The notes below the pieces were generated by a model. It searched no databases and was not told where the DNA came from. It saw only the letters and a program-made list of their open reading frames with translations. Below, piece after piece: positions 8,872-17,858 of a stretch of 64,000 nucleotides of DNA. The first letter of the stretch is position 1; each line of letters opens with the position of its first letter. This DNA comes from a virus: positions 1 through 64,000 of IMG/VR virus record IMGVR_UViG_3300032323_002950. One strand, given 5' to 3'. A program made the position numbers and the translations under genes.

Positions 8872-9775
8872 TAATTTCTTTTTTTAACCATTCTTGAACT
8901 TTTAATTCGGGTTCCCACCCAAGTGTTTTTTTTATTTTTTCATTATTACATAATGTTAAAAACGGTTCAATTCTATGACCAATATTAATTGTTGGGTGAT
9001 TAAAGTAACTAGCAATTTCATTCACTGAAATATTACCTCCTGAACCAACGTTAAACACATTAAAATTTCCAGTATCTGAAATACAGGATAAATAATTTGC
9101 CCTAACAACATCATTAACATGAATAAAATCTCTTCTTTGATTACCGTCATTAGTTATGGTAAGAGGTAAATTTAAATCGTATTGTTCTCTAAACACAGAT
9201 ATTACAGATTTATATGCCCCATGGTTAGTCATCCTATTCCCAAAGACATTAAAATATCTTAAACATACCCCATTAATACCGAAAATTTTTGTATATAATT
9301 CTATATATTTTTCAGACATAAGTTTTTGTAATCCGTAAGGTGATAATATATTTAAATCGCAATTTTCATCTGTTGGGTATTTTTCATTATTCCCATAAAC
9401 TGCCGATGTACTTGAAAAAACTATTTTTTTTATTTTAGTACCTCTCATAGCTTCTAAAATATTAAGAGTTGTTTGGAAGTTACTATCATGACTATCTAAT
9501 GGAAAATCAATTGACCCCTGAACATTTGGAGTTGCTGCCATATGAATAAGGTAATCATAGTGATTACATAAATGTCTGATTTTTTCAATATTTTGTTTAT
9601 CTGAAATATCTAAATTATAAAAAATTGTTTTTTTATTTAAATTTTTAATATCACCTGTACTTAAATTATCGATAATTACAACATCATGTCCTAATGAAAT
9701 TAAATAATCTGACATGTTAGACCCTATAAACCCAGCACCTCCACAAACTATAAATTTTAAATTATTTTTTTCCAT
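8849..9775 (-). CDS. NAD-dependent nucleotide-sugar epimerase (GalE/WbpP-like)
   Basis: This 308-residue extended SDR enzyme has the NAD-binding G-G-A-G-F-I-G-S at residues 12-19 and then VVIIDNLSTGD. SSTSAVYG carries the catalytic Ser/Thr region. SPYGLQKLMSEKY carries the Y-x-x-x-K dyad. RYFNVFGNR and RRDFIHVNDVVRA are typical of UDP-hexose 4-epimerases. It probably converts UDP-Glc(NAc) to UDP-Gal(NAc). That would feed the UDP-galactopyranose mutase encoded at 27947, but substrate specificity cannot be read from motifs. A dehydratase for another sugar is the main alternative. It overlaps the Gmd gene by 14 bases. Confidence 0.8.
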   Translation of the reverse strand: MEKNNLKFIVCGGAGFIGSNMSDYLISLGHDVVIIDNLSTGDIKNLNKKTIFYNLDISDKQNIEKIRHLCNHYDYLIHMAATPNVQGSIDFPLDSHDSNFQTTLNILEAMRGTKIKKIVFSSTSAVYGNNEKYPTDENCDLNILSPYGLQKLMSEKYIELYTKIFGINGVCLRYFNVFGNRMTNHGAYKSVISVFREQYDLNLPLTITNDGNQRRDFIHVNDVVRANYLSCISDTGNFNVFNVGSGGNISVNEIASYFNHPTINIGHRIEPFLTLCNNEKIKKTLGWEPELKVQEWLKKEINDKKKNN

Positions 9776-10736
9776 AATAATCTAACCAATAATTTATCAT
9801 TTCATCTAACATACTTTCAAATGTATATTCATGAGTCCATCCTGTGTGTTTGATTAATTTAGACGAATCACCTTTTAAATCACGTAATTCTTCTGGTCTT
9901 AAAAATTTTTCATCCTGTTTAATATATTCTGACCAATGAAGACCTAATCTGGTAAAAACATAGTTAACCAATTCTTTAACAGAATGAGAAATACCTGTTG
10001 CACAAACAAAATCATCAGGTTTATCTAATTGTAATATTTCCCACATTGCTTTAACGTAATCTTTAGCATGACCCCAATCTCTTGTTGCATCAAGATTACC
10101 TAATTTTAATTCATTAGATAACCCTAATTTAATTTTAACGGCTTCTTTACATACTTTATTGGTTATAAAGTTTGTTCCTCTTCTCGGTGATTCATGATTA
10201 AATAAAATTCCGTTTGATACAAACATACCGTAAGAATTACGATAATTACGACAAATATTATAACTGAACACTTTAGCACAACCATACGGTGAGACTGGAT
10301 TCATTGATGTTGTCTCCCTTTGAAATCCATCAAAATCTATTGAATTTCCAAACATTTCAGAAGATGAAGCCTGATAAATTTTAGTGTTAGGTTTAATAAG
10401 TTTTACAGCTTCTAAAAGATTTAAAGTTCCTAAACCAGTAACATTAGCGGTGTATATCGGTTGGTCAAATGAAATTCTAACATGAGATTGTGCCGCCAAA
10501 TTATAGATTTCATCAGGCATTACTTTTTGTATTACAGATATTAAAGAGGACATGTCTGTTAAATCTGCGTAATGTAATGTAATTTTATCATAAACATTAT
10601 TAAGTCGAGCAGTTTGATTTTCCGCAACTGAGTTTCTTTTTAACACCCCATGAACTTGGTATCCTTTTTCTAATAAAAATTCTGATAAATATGAACCATC
10701 TTGACCATTAATACCGGTTATAATTGCTTTTTTCAT
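9762..10736 (-). CDS. gmd: GDP-mannose 4,6-dehydratase
   Basis: This 324-residue protein has the hallmarks of Gmd. TGINGQDGSYLSEFLLEKGY and VHGVLKRNS are the NADP-binding glycine-rich region. HYADLTDMSSL follows, then SSSEMFG (catalytic Ser/Thr and Glu), SPYGCAKVFSYNICRNYR (Y-x-x-x-K) and NHESPRRGTNFITNKV (substrate loop). It is slightly shorter than the usual 340-370. It makes GDP-4-keto-6-deoxy-D-mannose, the precursor of GDP-L-fucose, GDP-D-rhamnose or GDP-perosamine. No separate GDP-fucose synthase is visible in the window. The fucosyltransferase-like genes at 32325 and 33979 make a fucose-type end product plausible. Confidence 0.9.
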   Translation of the reverse strand: MKKAIITGINGQDGSYLSEFLLEKGYQVHGVLKRNSVAENQTARLNNVYDKITLHYADLTDMSSLISVIQKVMPDEIYNLAAQSHVRISFDQPIYTANVTGLGTLNLLEAVKLIKPNTKIYQASSSEMFGNSIDFDGFQRETTSMNPVSPYGCAKVFSYNICRNYRNSYGMFVSNGILFNHESPRRGTNFITNKVCKEAVKIKLGLSNELKLGNLDATRDWGHAKDYVKAMWEILQLDKPDDFVCATGISHSVKELVNYVFTRLGLHWSEYIKQDEKFLRPEELRDLKGDSSKLIKHTGWTHEYTFESMLDEMINYWLDYYGKK

Positions 10737-10773
10737 ATTTTACAATTTTTTATTTAAATCTAAATAAAACATA

Positions 10774-11565
10774 TTATTTTACGTTACTTAATATGTGCTC
10801 AATGACATTTTTGTGTGATTCATATGGTCTTGGTGAATGAAAATCAATATAAAATTCTGATTTAATAAGATTTACATCATAAATCATATTTGACCTATCT
10901 ATTCTCTCGTAATTACCATTAATCGGGGGGAGTTCAACCAAAGAGTTAGAATTTTTTAAAAGTTCTCCGGTATACATTTCCTCAGAACAAAACCACCCAT
11001 AATCGGAAGAAGCCATTCTATTTTCTGGATTACTATTAATATTATGGAACATTATTCCCCATTTTTTACTATTAAAAATTTCCATAACAACATCCTCAAA
11101 AGATTTATTTACGAATTTCAATTCCTCTTTAAAAATTTTTCCTTTGGCTACGTGGTAATAACCAGCTAAACCATCTAATCTATTTCTCCAATCTTTTCCG
11201 TAGGCGTAAGGGTTTAAATGAACATATTTATCATCACTAATATCCTTAATCCTGTTTTTAAAATGGTAATTTTGTAATGGGTATAAATCTAAGTCACCAA
11301 CCATCCAAGTAGTTTCCAGCTCTGTTAAAGTAAAATAAAATTTACCAATTAATGCCTGTATAATTGTGGGAACTCCATCTATTTTTTTAATAAATTCAAC
11401 CTCTCCGTGTTCACACTCGTATGAAGATATATCAGGGTTATCGCCAATGATAAATAATTTAGAATTAAAATTTAGTTTTTCTTTAAAATGCTTACTTATC
11501 GAAAACCAAAATGATTTATAGTGAGGATTATCATCAATTGTAAAAATTACTTTTTCAATATTCAT
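10774..11565 (-). CDS. Putative glycosyltransferase (GT-A-like)
   Basis: The product has 263 residues. The N-terminus (VIFTIDDNPHYKSFWFSISK) resembles the opening strand and helix of GT-A enzymes. TTWMVGDLDLYPLQNYHF (about residues 90-107) contains D-L-D in the right place for the metal-binding D-x-D. Later parts (YGWFCSEEMYTGELL, HSPRPYESH) contain acidic and aromatic residues that could be the acceptor region. I do not recognise a named family. It stands between gmd (37-base gap) and an 82-base spacer, inside the minus-strand glycan cluster. Confidence 0.55.
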   Translation of the reverse strand: MNIEKVIFTIDDNPHYKSFWFSISKHFKEKLNFNSKLFIIGDNPDISSYECEHGEVEFIKKIDGVPTIIQALIGKFYFTLTELETTWMVGDLDLYPLQNYHFKNRIKDISDDKYVHLNPYAYGKDWRNRLDGLAGYYHVAKGKIFKEELKFVNKSFEDVVMEIFNSKKWGIMFHNINSNPENRMASSDYGWFCSEEMYTGELLKNSNSLVELPPINGNYERIDRSNMIYDVNLIKSEFYIDFHSPRPYESHKNVIEHILSNVK

Positions 11566-11571
11566 ATTTAA

Positions 11572-11604
11572 TTTATTTGTTTATTTATTTGTTTATTTAT
11601 TTTA
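11572..11604. repeat. 12-base AT-rich tandem repeat
   Basis: The unit TTTATTTGTTTA occurs twice in a row (11572-11583, 11584-11595) and then partially. It lies in the spacer between two minus-strand glycan genes, next to an orphan TATTTAT element. It is probably simple-sequence slippage. Confidence 0.6.
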
Positions 11605-11636
11605 TGTGATAATGTAATTAAATGACATAAAAAGTA

Positions 11637-11643
11637 TATTTAT
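11637..11643 (+). promoter_or_regulatory. Orphan plus-strand TATTTAT element
   Basis: The 16-mer TAAAAAGTATATTTAT at 11628-11643 is identical to the one just before the plus-strand structural gene at 22470. Here no plus-strand gene follows. If active, it would give a transcript antisense to the glycan gene at 11648-12364. Confidence 0.3.
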
Positions 11644-11647
11644 AACA

Positions 11648-12364
11648 TCAATCTTTACAAAATGTTTCAAATCCTTTAACTTTGTTGTACCAAATTAATT
11701 TTGAATCAATTGACATTGATTTTTTAAATTTATATAAAACATCCATACAAAAATCATAGTCATACGAAATAATTCTGTTTTCATTCCATTCAATATGTTT
11801 AAGTACTTCTCTTTTTATTGTTGTTGGTCCTCCACATATCCAGAAATCTAACATTCCTGAATATGAAGAGTGTTTAATATTTTGGTCTCTTTCATTTACA
11901 TTAGTAATACCGGAAAAATGTAAATCATATAGTTCATCAAAACCTACAAATTTTATATCTTTTAAATTTATATTTTTGAATTCAGTTTCATATTGAAAAG
12001 AATGATTTAAATGTAGGATATCAAAATTTTTAAAAAAATATTTTATTATTTCAATTCTTTGTGGGTGAGGTATGTCATCTGAATCATGATAACTAATCAA
12101 TTCATTTTCTGCAAATTTTGAGCCATTACCTCTATTAGGACCTTCTAAAAGAATGAATTCATTTTTAATTATTTTTAAACTTTCAAATGATTTGAAATAT
12201 TTTGTTTCTAAATTTTGAATGTCTATTGGATTTATAAAATTTGAGTTTGATACTGAAATAATCACTTCGTCTGGTTTTTCAGTTCCTAATTCATAATTTT
12301 TTAAAATACAATCCAAAAATCTAAAATGATTTGGTGTTGTTGGTATTACTAAAGATAGTTTCAT
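11648..12364 (-). CDS. Glycosyltransferase family 2-like
   Basis: The product has 238 residues. MKLSLVIPTTPNHFRFLDCI is the GT2 opening strand. KPDEVIISVSNSN, FILLEGPNRGNGSKFAENEL and ISYHDSDDIPHPQRIEIIKY follow, the last with D-S-D-D at the D-x-D position (about residues 91-96). CGGPTTIKREVLKHIEWNEN and ISYDYDFCMDVLYKFK are in the place of the acceptor-binding motif. The sugar is unknown. It abuts the next upstream gene with a 1-base gap. The upstream spacer at 11566-11647 belongs to the neighbouring gene's 5' side and holds the 12-base repeat. Confidence 0.75.
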   Translation of the reverse strand: MKLSLVIPTTPNHFRFLDCILKNYELGTEKPDEVIISVSNSNFINPIDIQNLETKYFKSFESLKIIKNEFILLEGPNRGNGSKFAENELISYHDSDDIPHPQRIEIIKYFFKNFDILHLNHSFQYETEFKNINLKDIKFVGFDELYDLHFSGITNVNERDQNIKHSSYSGMLDFWICGGPTTIKREVLKHIEWNENRIISYDYDFCMDVLYKFKKSMSIDSKLIWYNKVKGFETFCKD

Positions 12365-12365
12365 A

Positions 12366-13124
12366 TTATTGGTAGTTAAATGTATTAGGATAATGTAAAT
12401 TTTTCAATATATTTTCAGAATATTTTAATGTTAATGGATGAAATATATTACCATTTATAACCGCCCATTTTATTGGATAATTAGATAATTGATTAGTAAT
12501 TGGGTTTATATGTCCATTTGAATCTCTTGGGAATTGGGCTGGAAATCTTTTTAAACTTTCTAAGTACCCATCCATTTTTTCATTTAAAGCGTTCCACCAA
12601 TCATTAGTAAACGGAGTATTTTTTTTAAAAATAAAACACCCATTACCAATTAACTTATCCCAATTACTTTTAATAATTGATGAATCCCATCTATCACCAT
12701 CATTGGAAATAGAAAAATCTCTACAAAATTTAGAATTTTTTGGATTTAATGTACAATTTTCTAAAACTGCAATGTGTCCTGGGTCAAGTTCCCGATAACC
12801 AACCCCATATAAATTATCTTTACCATATAATAAATCAAAAAAAGAAACCCAAGAACCTGATGTTTTTTTTATATCACTATATCCTCCACCATAATGATGC
12901 ATAAAATAACACTTTAAATAATCTCCTTGTTGTATTTCAGATAAATATTTAAATCCCTCATGTAATGGATAATTTGGTAAAACATAACTTGGGAGAGTTT
13001 TTTTAGTTATTAATTCAACATTACATTTTGATACGTCTAATAAGTTATCTAATGATTTTTTTCTGTTATCTGACATCTCCTCATCATTCATCCACCAACA
13101 GTATATTGTATATTTATTACTCAT
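12366..13124 (-). CDS. Capsular polysaccharide-type glycosyltransferase (GT32/Caps_synth-like)
   Basis: This 252-residue protein starts with YTIYCWWMNDEEMSDNRKKS, like the W-x-G/N opening of Caps_synth and GT32 proteins. GDYLKCYFMHHYGGGYSDIK (about residues 67-86) matches the family's core motif (L-x-x-Y-G-G-x-Y-x-D), although the second Asp of the D-x-D is Lys. NGCFIFKKNTPFTNDWWNAL is the typical downstream segment. It likely transfers a hexose to a growing glycan. The altered metal motif leaves some doubt about activity. It is tightly packed between a GT2 gene and the FkbM gene. Confidence 0.7.
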   Translation of the reverse strand: MSNKYTIYCWWMNDEEMSDNRKKSLDNLLDVSKCNVELITKKTLPSYVLPNYPLHEGFKYLSEIQQGDYLKCYFMHHYGGGYSDIKKTSGSWVSFFDLLYGKDNLYGVGYRELDPGHIAVLENCTLNPKNSKFCRDFSISNDGDRWDSSIIKSNWDKLIGNGCFIFKKNTPFTNDWWNALNEKMDGYLESLKRFPAQFPRDSNGHINPITNQLSNYPIKWAVINGNIFHPLTLKYSENILKNLHYPNTFNYQ

Positions 13125-13125
13125 A

Positions 13126-13749
13126 TTATTTATTTTTGTGATTTATCCATACTTCATTACACCCAATTACCATATCAAACTCAAAACCATTAGATATCAT
13201 TATATCTCTACATTCTTGATTTTTTTCTAAATTATAATCAGACATCTCAATTAAAATAACATATATTGGAATTGACCAATCGTAAGATTTTAAAACTTCA
13301 AGCTCCCCCCCTTCAACATCCAAGCTTAAAAAATCAACTTTATTTATTTTTTTATTAATTTGTGTAACATCATTAAGTATTGATTTAAGTGTTACACTTT
13401 TAATAATTTTTGAATCATCTCGATTAATATTCCACCCATTAATATGTTGGTCACTCATTAAATTTTTAATACCTCCTAATGCCCCATCTCCAATAAACTC
13501 AACAAAATCATTTTTTTGCGAAATTGCAACATTATAACAATAAGAGTTAGGTCTATTGTGACGTAAAATATTAATATTATAATTTGGCTCAATTAAAATA
13601 CCTGACCACCCTAAATTTAATTCAAAAAAATAAGTGTTTGAGTATTGAATTCCGTCCATAGCCCCTAACTCAATAAAAAAACCATTATTATAATTTAAAT
13701 ATTTTTGAAATAAAATTTCATCTTCTTTTTGTTGACTATAAAAATTCAT
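13126..13749 (-). CDS. FkbM-family methyltransferase
   Basis: This 207-residue protein matches the FkbM pattern. YSQQKEDEILFQKYLNYNNG leads into GFFIELGAMDGIQYSNTYFF (SAM-binding motif I at about residues 24-43), and then GWSGILIEPN carries the acidic ribose-binding residue. KVDFLSLDVEGGELEVLKSY holds the D-V-E-G-G-E family signature (about residues 138-157). FkbM enzymes O-methylate sugars or other hydroxyls, so it probably caps or decorates a glycan made by the surrounding cluster. It overlaps the downstream-coded GT-B gene by 14 bases. Confidence 0.85.
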   Translation of the reverse strand: MNFYSQQKEDEILFQKYLNYNNGFFIELGAMDGIQYSNTYFFELNLGWSGILIEPNYNINILRHNRPNSYCYNVAISQKNDFVEFIGDGALGGIKNLMSDQHINGWNINRDDSKIIKSVTLKSILNDVTQINKKINKVDFLSLDVEGGELEVLKSYDWSIPIYVILIEMSDYNLEKNQECRDIMISNGFEFDMVIGCNEVWINHKNK

Positions 13750-14602
13750 ATTTTTGTTTTATTTTTTCAATTATTAAATTGGCTCGAGATTCAAAGGAAT
13801 GGTCATTTAGTATTTTACTTTTAGCAAGTTTTGCAATTTTTTCCCTTTCATCTTCATTTGATAAATAATAATTTTTTTTATTTTCAAAATCATCATCATT
13901 TACGTATATCATTTTAAGTATGTTTTCATCATTCTGAATCATTTCTACAAAATCTTCATTGTAATTACTTAGCATAAAACTACCCGAGGCAATAATCTCA
14001 AGCATTTTTGCATTTAAATCGTAAGACATGGATTTGTTAAAACATATTTTAGATTTTTTCATTTCTTTTATATAATCTTCACCATATGCCTGAATGTGTT
14101 TTATTCCATATTTACTAATCATTCGTTCCCTTTCTGGGGTCAGTCCACCAATAAATGAAATATCATATTCTTTATCAATAGGGGTGTCGTTTGAGTATCT
14201 TTTTTTGGAAATTCCATATGGGAACCAAAATTTTTCACCATTAATATTATACCTGTCAATGTCACGTCTATTGTTAAATCCAACAAAATCAATATTACAA
14301 TAATTAATAAATGGTTCAAAATTTAATAAATGAGTATCAATTGCCCAAAACATTTTTGGGATTGTAATGGATTTCCAATCCCACCATTGCCATCCTGAAG
14401 ACTGAGGGTAGTTTTCAGTGATTAAAACAAAATCATAATTATTTATTTTATTTGGTATTTCAGTTTCAGGGTAATCGGCGTTTGGGCCAAATACATCACA
14501 ATTATGACCTAAATTTTGAAATGCGTATTTGAATTCATACCCTTCTTTCCAGTCTTCATTTGGTCTACCTTTAAGTAGTAAATCTGCAATTAATATATTC
14601 AT
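13736..14602 (-). CDS. Glycosyltransferase, GT-B fold (CgeB-like)
   Basis: The product has 288 residues. MNILIADLLLKGRPNEDWKE and FKYAFQNLGHNCDVFG form a Rossmann acceptor domain. FWFPYGISKKRY and YDISFIGGLTPERERMISKY mark the linker and the second Rossmann domain typical of CgeB/Glyco_trans_1_2 proteins. ICFNKSMSYDLNAKMLEIIA with SGSFMLSNYNEDF (about residues 187-220) is the nucleotide-sugar site (N-x-R/K-x-x-E-x-x-A-S/C-G). It overlaps neighbours on both sides by 4-14 bases, within the minus-strand glycan operon. The donor sugar is unknown. Confidence 0.75.
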   Translation of the reverse strand: MNILIADLLLKGRPNEDWKEGYEFKYAFQNLGHNCDVFGPNADYPETEIPNKINNYDFVLITENYPQSSGWQWWDWKSITIPKMFWAIDTHLLNFEPFINYCNIDFVGFNNRRDIDRYNINGEKFWFPYGISKKRYSNDTPIDKEYDISFIGGLTPERERMISKYGIKHIQAYGEDYIKEMKKSKICFNKSMSYDLNAKMLEIIASGSFMLSNYNEDFVEMIQNDENILKMIYVNDDDFENKKNYYLSNEDEREKIAKLAKSKILNDHSFESRANLIIEKIKQKYEFL

Positions 14603-15249
14603 AAAAATTTAAAGTATTCTGTATGTCTATTATTTTTTTCGTCAAAAACATCACCAACAAATTCTTTATTTTGTCTTTCTGATGGAAATTTTTTTGAATT
14701 TGGTTCTACTTTGAAAAAAGAATCGTGAGTAAAACAATTATTTATTATTTTTGGATAAACTATTTCTCTAAGAAAATTTTGGTCAACCTGCCAAAAATCT
14801 CCTTTTATATACCCATTAATTAATTCATCAATATTATTTAAAATACCATTTCTACATCCCCACATTCCTCCTAAAATTTCTGTTGTGTGATATGGATGGT
14901 CTCTCATAATGTGAAAATCTTTATCAGAATTTAACCACTCGTCTACTGCCAATTTTTCTCTTAAACTTAAACGACTATCCGTATCTCTGGATAACATTAC
15001 ACCACTATCCTTACACGCTGAAAATCTCCAAAACATTCCAGTCCAATCTCCGTCTTCATCCATAATTATCACCTCAGTATTAGGTATATTTCTAAGGGAT
15101 TCAATTATATTTGAAGGAACACTTTTTCCACAATAAAATCTACCTATCCACCCATTATAAATTTGATTAACTAATTTAGCATTTTCAATCGCCCCAATTG
15201 TATATTTTGGGTTATCTCCCCATAATGAAAAACTAATTATTTTTTTCAT
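14599..15249 (-). CDS. Putative glycosyltransferase with D-x-D-S-R motif, paralogue of 33311-33982
   Basis: This 216-residue protein starts KKIISFSLWGDNPKYTIGAI. It shares the order of motifs with the 223-residue protein at 33311: S-F-x-L-x-G-D-x-P-K-Y-x-I-G-A, MFWRF/MFWRY, RDTDSRLSLRE versus RDLDSRISPRE, and HIMRDHPYHT versus FIIRDHPWHS. The D-x-D-S-R segment (about residues 88-93) is in the right position for a GT-A metal site. I do not know the family's sugar. The two copies sit in opposite-strand glycan clusters, which suggests an old duplication or separate acquisition. Confidence 0.6.
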   Translation of the reverse strand: MKKIISFSLWGDNPKYTIGAIENAKLVNQIYNGWIGRFYCGKSVPSNIIESLRNIPNTEVIIMDEDGDWTGMFWRFSACKDSGVMLSRDTDSRLSLREKLAVDEWLNSDKDFHIMRDHPYHTTEILGGMWGCRNGILNNIDELINGYIKGDFWQVDQNFLREIVYPKIINNCFTHDSFFKVEPNSKKFPSERQNKEFVGDVFDEKNNRHTEYFKFL

Positions 15250-15908
15250 AAACCAAAATTAATTGATTTATTCCTTATGTAAATATTTTTATCATAACCC
15301 TCATTATTATAATTTAATACATGGATATTATCTTTATCACCAAACCCCCAGTCAGGATGCTCGTGTTTTATTATTACCTCATCTATAAAAACTTGTTTAC
15401 CTAAAATATTTGCAACATCGGTAAATTCATTATCACACCAAGTAGATAGATATTCTGGGTTATATATGTAGTTAAATCTTTCATAATATTTTTTTCCTAA
15501 AATACATAAGGTATTTAAATCTTTTCTATTTCCATCGGCAAACCACAATACCCCATCAGTATCAGGAAAATGTTTTTTCATATTATCTCTAATAATTTCA
15601 TCATAACCTTTAATTTTAGGTATCATATCATCAGAGGCTAATAAAACTATGTCCCAATCATTATCAGTATCCATATCTCGATTAACGGCATCTATTTTAG
15701 ATTTACTACTTCCAAAAATAAATTTAGTATTTTTAAATGATGATAAAATATCAATAACATCATTGTTATTCATTTCACTATCATCAGTATCTAATGTAAT
15801 TAAAAATTTAACATTTGATATGTCTGAACATAAATTTTGATATTGTTTTAAAACATTAAAAAATTTATGTTTTCTACCTCTAGTTGGGAACTTTATTAAA
15901 ATTTTCAT
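15246..15908 (-). CDS. Glycosyltransferase family 2-like
   Basis: The product has 220 residues. MKILIKFPTRGRKHKFFNVL is a GT2-type opening (K-F-P-T-R-x-R). NVKFLITLDTDDSEMNN and KSKIDAVNRDMDTDNDWDIV follow, and LLASDDMIPKIKGYDEII has S-D-D in the place of the D-x-D (about residues 91-96). DKDNIHVLNYN and HEHPDWGFGDKD are near the C-terminus. The sugar is unknown. It overlaps the two-domain glycosyltransferase gene by 29 bases and its other neighbour by 4 bases, in keeping with a co-translated operon. Confidence 0.7.
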   Translation of the reverse strand: MKILIKFPTRGRKHKFFNVLKQYQNLCSDISNVKFLITLDTDDSEMNNNDVIDILSSFKNTKFIFGSSKSKIDAVNRDMDTDNDWDIVLLASDDMIPKIKGYDEIIRDNMKKHFPDTDGVLWFADGNRKDLNTLCILGKKYYERFNYIYNPEYLSTWCDNEFTDVANILGKQVFIDEVIIKHEHPDWGFGDKDNIHVLNYNNEGYDKNIYIRNKSINFGL

Positions 15909-17277
15909 TAAAATTTTTACTTATTATTTTATTATATAATTCTTGTTGATTTTTGTTTGCTTCTGTTGAAACAGTTCCATCGTTTTCATGGTGAAAATAA
16001 TTAAACAAAGGTTTTGGTATTCTCTTACCAGTATACCCATTTTTACCCATTCTAATCCATAAATCATAATCTTCCCATCCTTTTAATGTTTCATCATATC
16101 CTCCACATTTATCAAAAGATTCTTTGTGGAACATAGAACAATTAACAATAAATGGACCTTGTATTAATCTATCAATTGACCACTCAGGTCTTTGCTCAAC
16201 TCCTTGTAATTCACCAATATGGTTTGTGTCACAATATACTGGACTAATATTTTTATTATTTTTAAGTATATTAACACAATTTTGAATATATTCAGGGTGT
16301 ATAGTGTCATCCGCGTCTAACGGTAATATGAAATCTCCATTTGAATTTTTAATTCCATTGTTTCTTGCTGAAGACGGACCTGAATTTTCTTGGGAAATAA
16401 CTGTAATATTTGAGTGTCCATGCAGACTATCCAATTTTAATTTCACGTATTCATCATTTGACCCATCATCAACAATTATGATTTCAAAATTTTTATATGT
16501 AGAATCAAATACTGATTGTAATGTCTTTTCAAATTGAACCCCATAATTGTATATCGGTATTACTACGGATACTAATGGGATTTTTTCATTTATTTTATAA
16601 ATTGGGTATTCAGATTTAAGTTTAATTGGTAAATTATTTTTAAATTGATTAACAAATTTAATTCTATTTTCTTCCCATTGTTGGTTTGTCATACCAATGG
16701 ATAAATGGGTAATTGGTACATTTGATATTGTCCCAATTTTTACATCCTGTAAAAAATTTTCAATACAAAATGTTGTATCATAAAAATGAAACCCACTGAT
16801 GGACTCGTTAAAATTGGACTTTATATTTGTTTTATTAATTGCAATAAACAAACCATCAACAATAACTGTATTAAGTATTTTACTTCCAAATGGTTTATTA
16901 TATTCCGATAACCATTTTTTACCCTGATGTTGGTGATAAACCTGACCAACCATTTCTCCTTGTATATCCCACCATCTACCACTAGATGGGTAGTATGTTG
17001 TTCCAGCAACCCCTAATATCCCGTAATCCGAGTGTTTATCAAAATGTTCTAAAATTCTTTTAGCCCAATATGACTTTTCAAATAAAATATCGTCGTGACA
17101 TAGTACGACAATATTATTTGATGACTCATTTAAAATTTCATTATAAACTTGGGATAATGATTTTGTACCAGGATTAACTTTTTCAATTATCTCACAATCT
17201 TTAATCCCACATGTTGAAATTAGATAATTTTTAAAATCAGGTTTGGTAGATTTTGTACTATACCCTATCGTTATCAT
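15880..17277 (-). CDS. Two-domain glycosyltransferase (GT2 plus N-terminal GT-A-like domain)
   Basis: This 465-residue protein has two glycosyltransferase-like halves. Residues 1-225 (MITIGYSTKSTKPDF, NNIVVLCHDDILFEKSYWAK with H-D-D, GVAGTTYYPSSGRWWD) look like the Glyco_tranf_2_5 type. Residues 235-465 are classic GT2: PLVSVVIPIYNYGVQFEKTL, FEIIIVDDGSNDEY, GPSSARNNGIKNSNGDFILP and LDADDTIHPEYI (the D-A-D metal site). GGYDETLKGWEDYDLWIRMG is the E-D acceptor motif. Such tandem enzymes often add two sugars in sequence. It overlaps the dUTPase gene by 4 bases. Confidence 0.85.
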   Translation of the reverse strand: MITIGYSTKSTKPDFKNYLISTCGIKDCEIIEKVNPGTKSLSQVYNEILNESSNNIVVLCHDDILFEKSYWAKRILEHFDKHSDYGILGVAGTTYYPSSGRWWDIQGEMVGQVYHQHQGKKWLSEYNKPFGSKILNTVIVDGLFIAINKTNIKSNFNESISGFHFYDTTFCIENFLQDVKIGTISNVPITHLSIGMTNQQWEENRIKFVNQFKNNLPIKLKSEYPIYKINEKIPLVSVVIPIYNYGVQFEKTLQSVFDSTYKNFEIIIVDDGSNDEYVKLKLDSLHGHSNITVISQENSGPSSARNNGIKNSNGDFILPLDADDTIHPEYIQNCVNILKNNKNISPVYCDTNHIGELQGVEQRPEWSIDRLIQGPFIVNCSMFHKESFDKCGGYDETLKGWEDYDLWIRMGKNGYTGKRIPKPLFNYFHHENDGTVSTEANKNQQELYNKIISKNFNENFNKVPN

Positions 17278-17858
17278 ATTCCCGTACTTCCAAAACCATT
17301 ATTACCCCTTTCGGTATTTCCTAATTTTTCAACCTTCTCTAAATTTATCCATCTACCTGTAACACATCTTGCAACAACTGCTTGTGCAATTTTCATACCT
17401 CGTGTAATTGTAAATGGTTCAGGGTTTGTATTAAACACGATAACTTTGACTTCTCCATTATAACCCTCATCTATTGTTCCAGGAGTGTTTAAAACAGTTA
17501 ATCCATGATTTAGGGCTAACCCACTTTTAGGTCTTACCTGTATTTCAAAATCCTGAGGGATTTGAAAACTAATTCCTGTTGGTATTAACATTCTACCAAA
17601 TGCGGGAATGGTGTATTCATCTGAGGAGTATAAATCAAATCCGCTATCGGAGTCGTAATTATACATTAAATTTTTACCTGTTGAGGAAGTATACTTTAAA
17701 GTTACTTTTTCAGAAGACATCTGCTCCATATCCCTCTCTAACTGTTCTAAATCAATACCTAACTTATCGGTTATTTTTTTGTACATATCCCCATAATTTG
17801 CATCCTGAGATAAATCGGGTATAATTTTGTTTAATTCTGACATAAATTCATCTTTCAT
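17274..17858 (-). CDS. dut: dUTP diphosphatase with N-terminal extension
   Basis: This 194-residue protein contains all five trimeric dUTPase motifs in order. They are SGFDLYSSDEYTIPAFG (motif 1), VRPKSGLALNHG (2), LNTPGTIDEGYNGEVKVIV (3, with the catalytic Asp and the uracil hairpin), TRGMKIAQAVVA (4) and ERGNNGFGSTGI (5, the P-loop-like tail). About 60 residues precede motif 1, whereas the core enzyme needs few; this extension is acidic and helical (KLGIDLEQLERDMEQMSSEK). The enzyme makes dUMP and limits uracil in phage DNA. It lies inside the glycan cluster next to an exonuclease gene, overlapping each neighbour by 4 bases. Confidence 0.92.
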   Translation of the reverse strand: MKDEFMSELNKIIPDLSQDANYGDMYKKITDKLGIDLEQLERDMEQMSSEKVTLKYTSSTGKNLMYNYDSDSGFDLYSSDEYTIPAFGRMLIPTGISFQIPQDFEIQVRPKSGLALNHGLTVLNTPGTIDEGYNGEVKVIVFNTNPEPFTITRGMKIAQAVVARCVTGRWINLEKVEKLGNTERGNNGFGSTGI

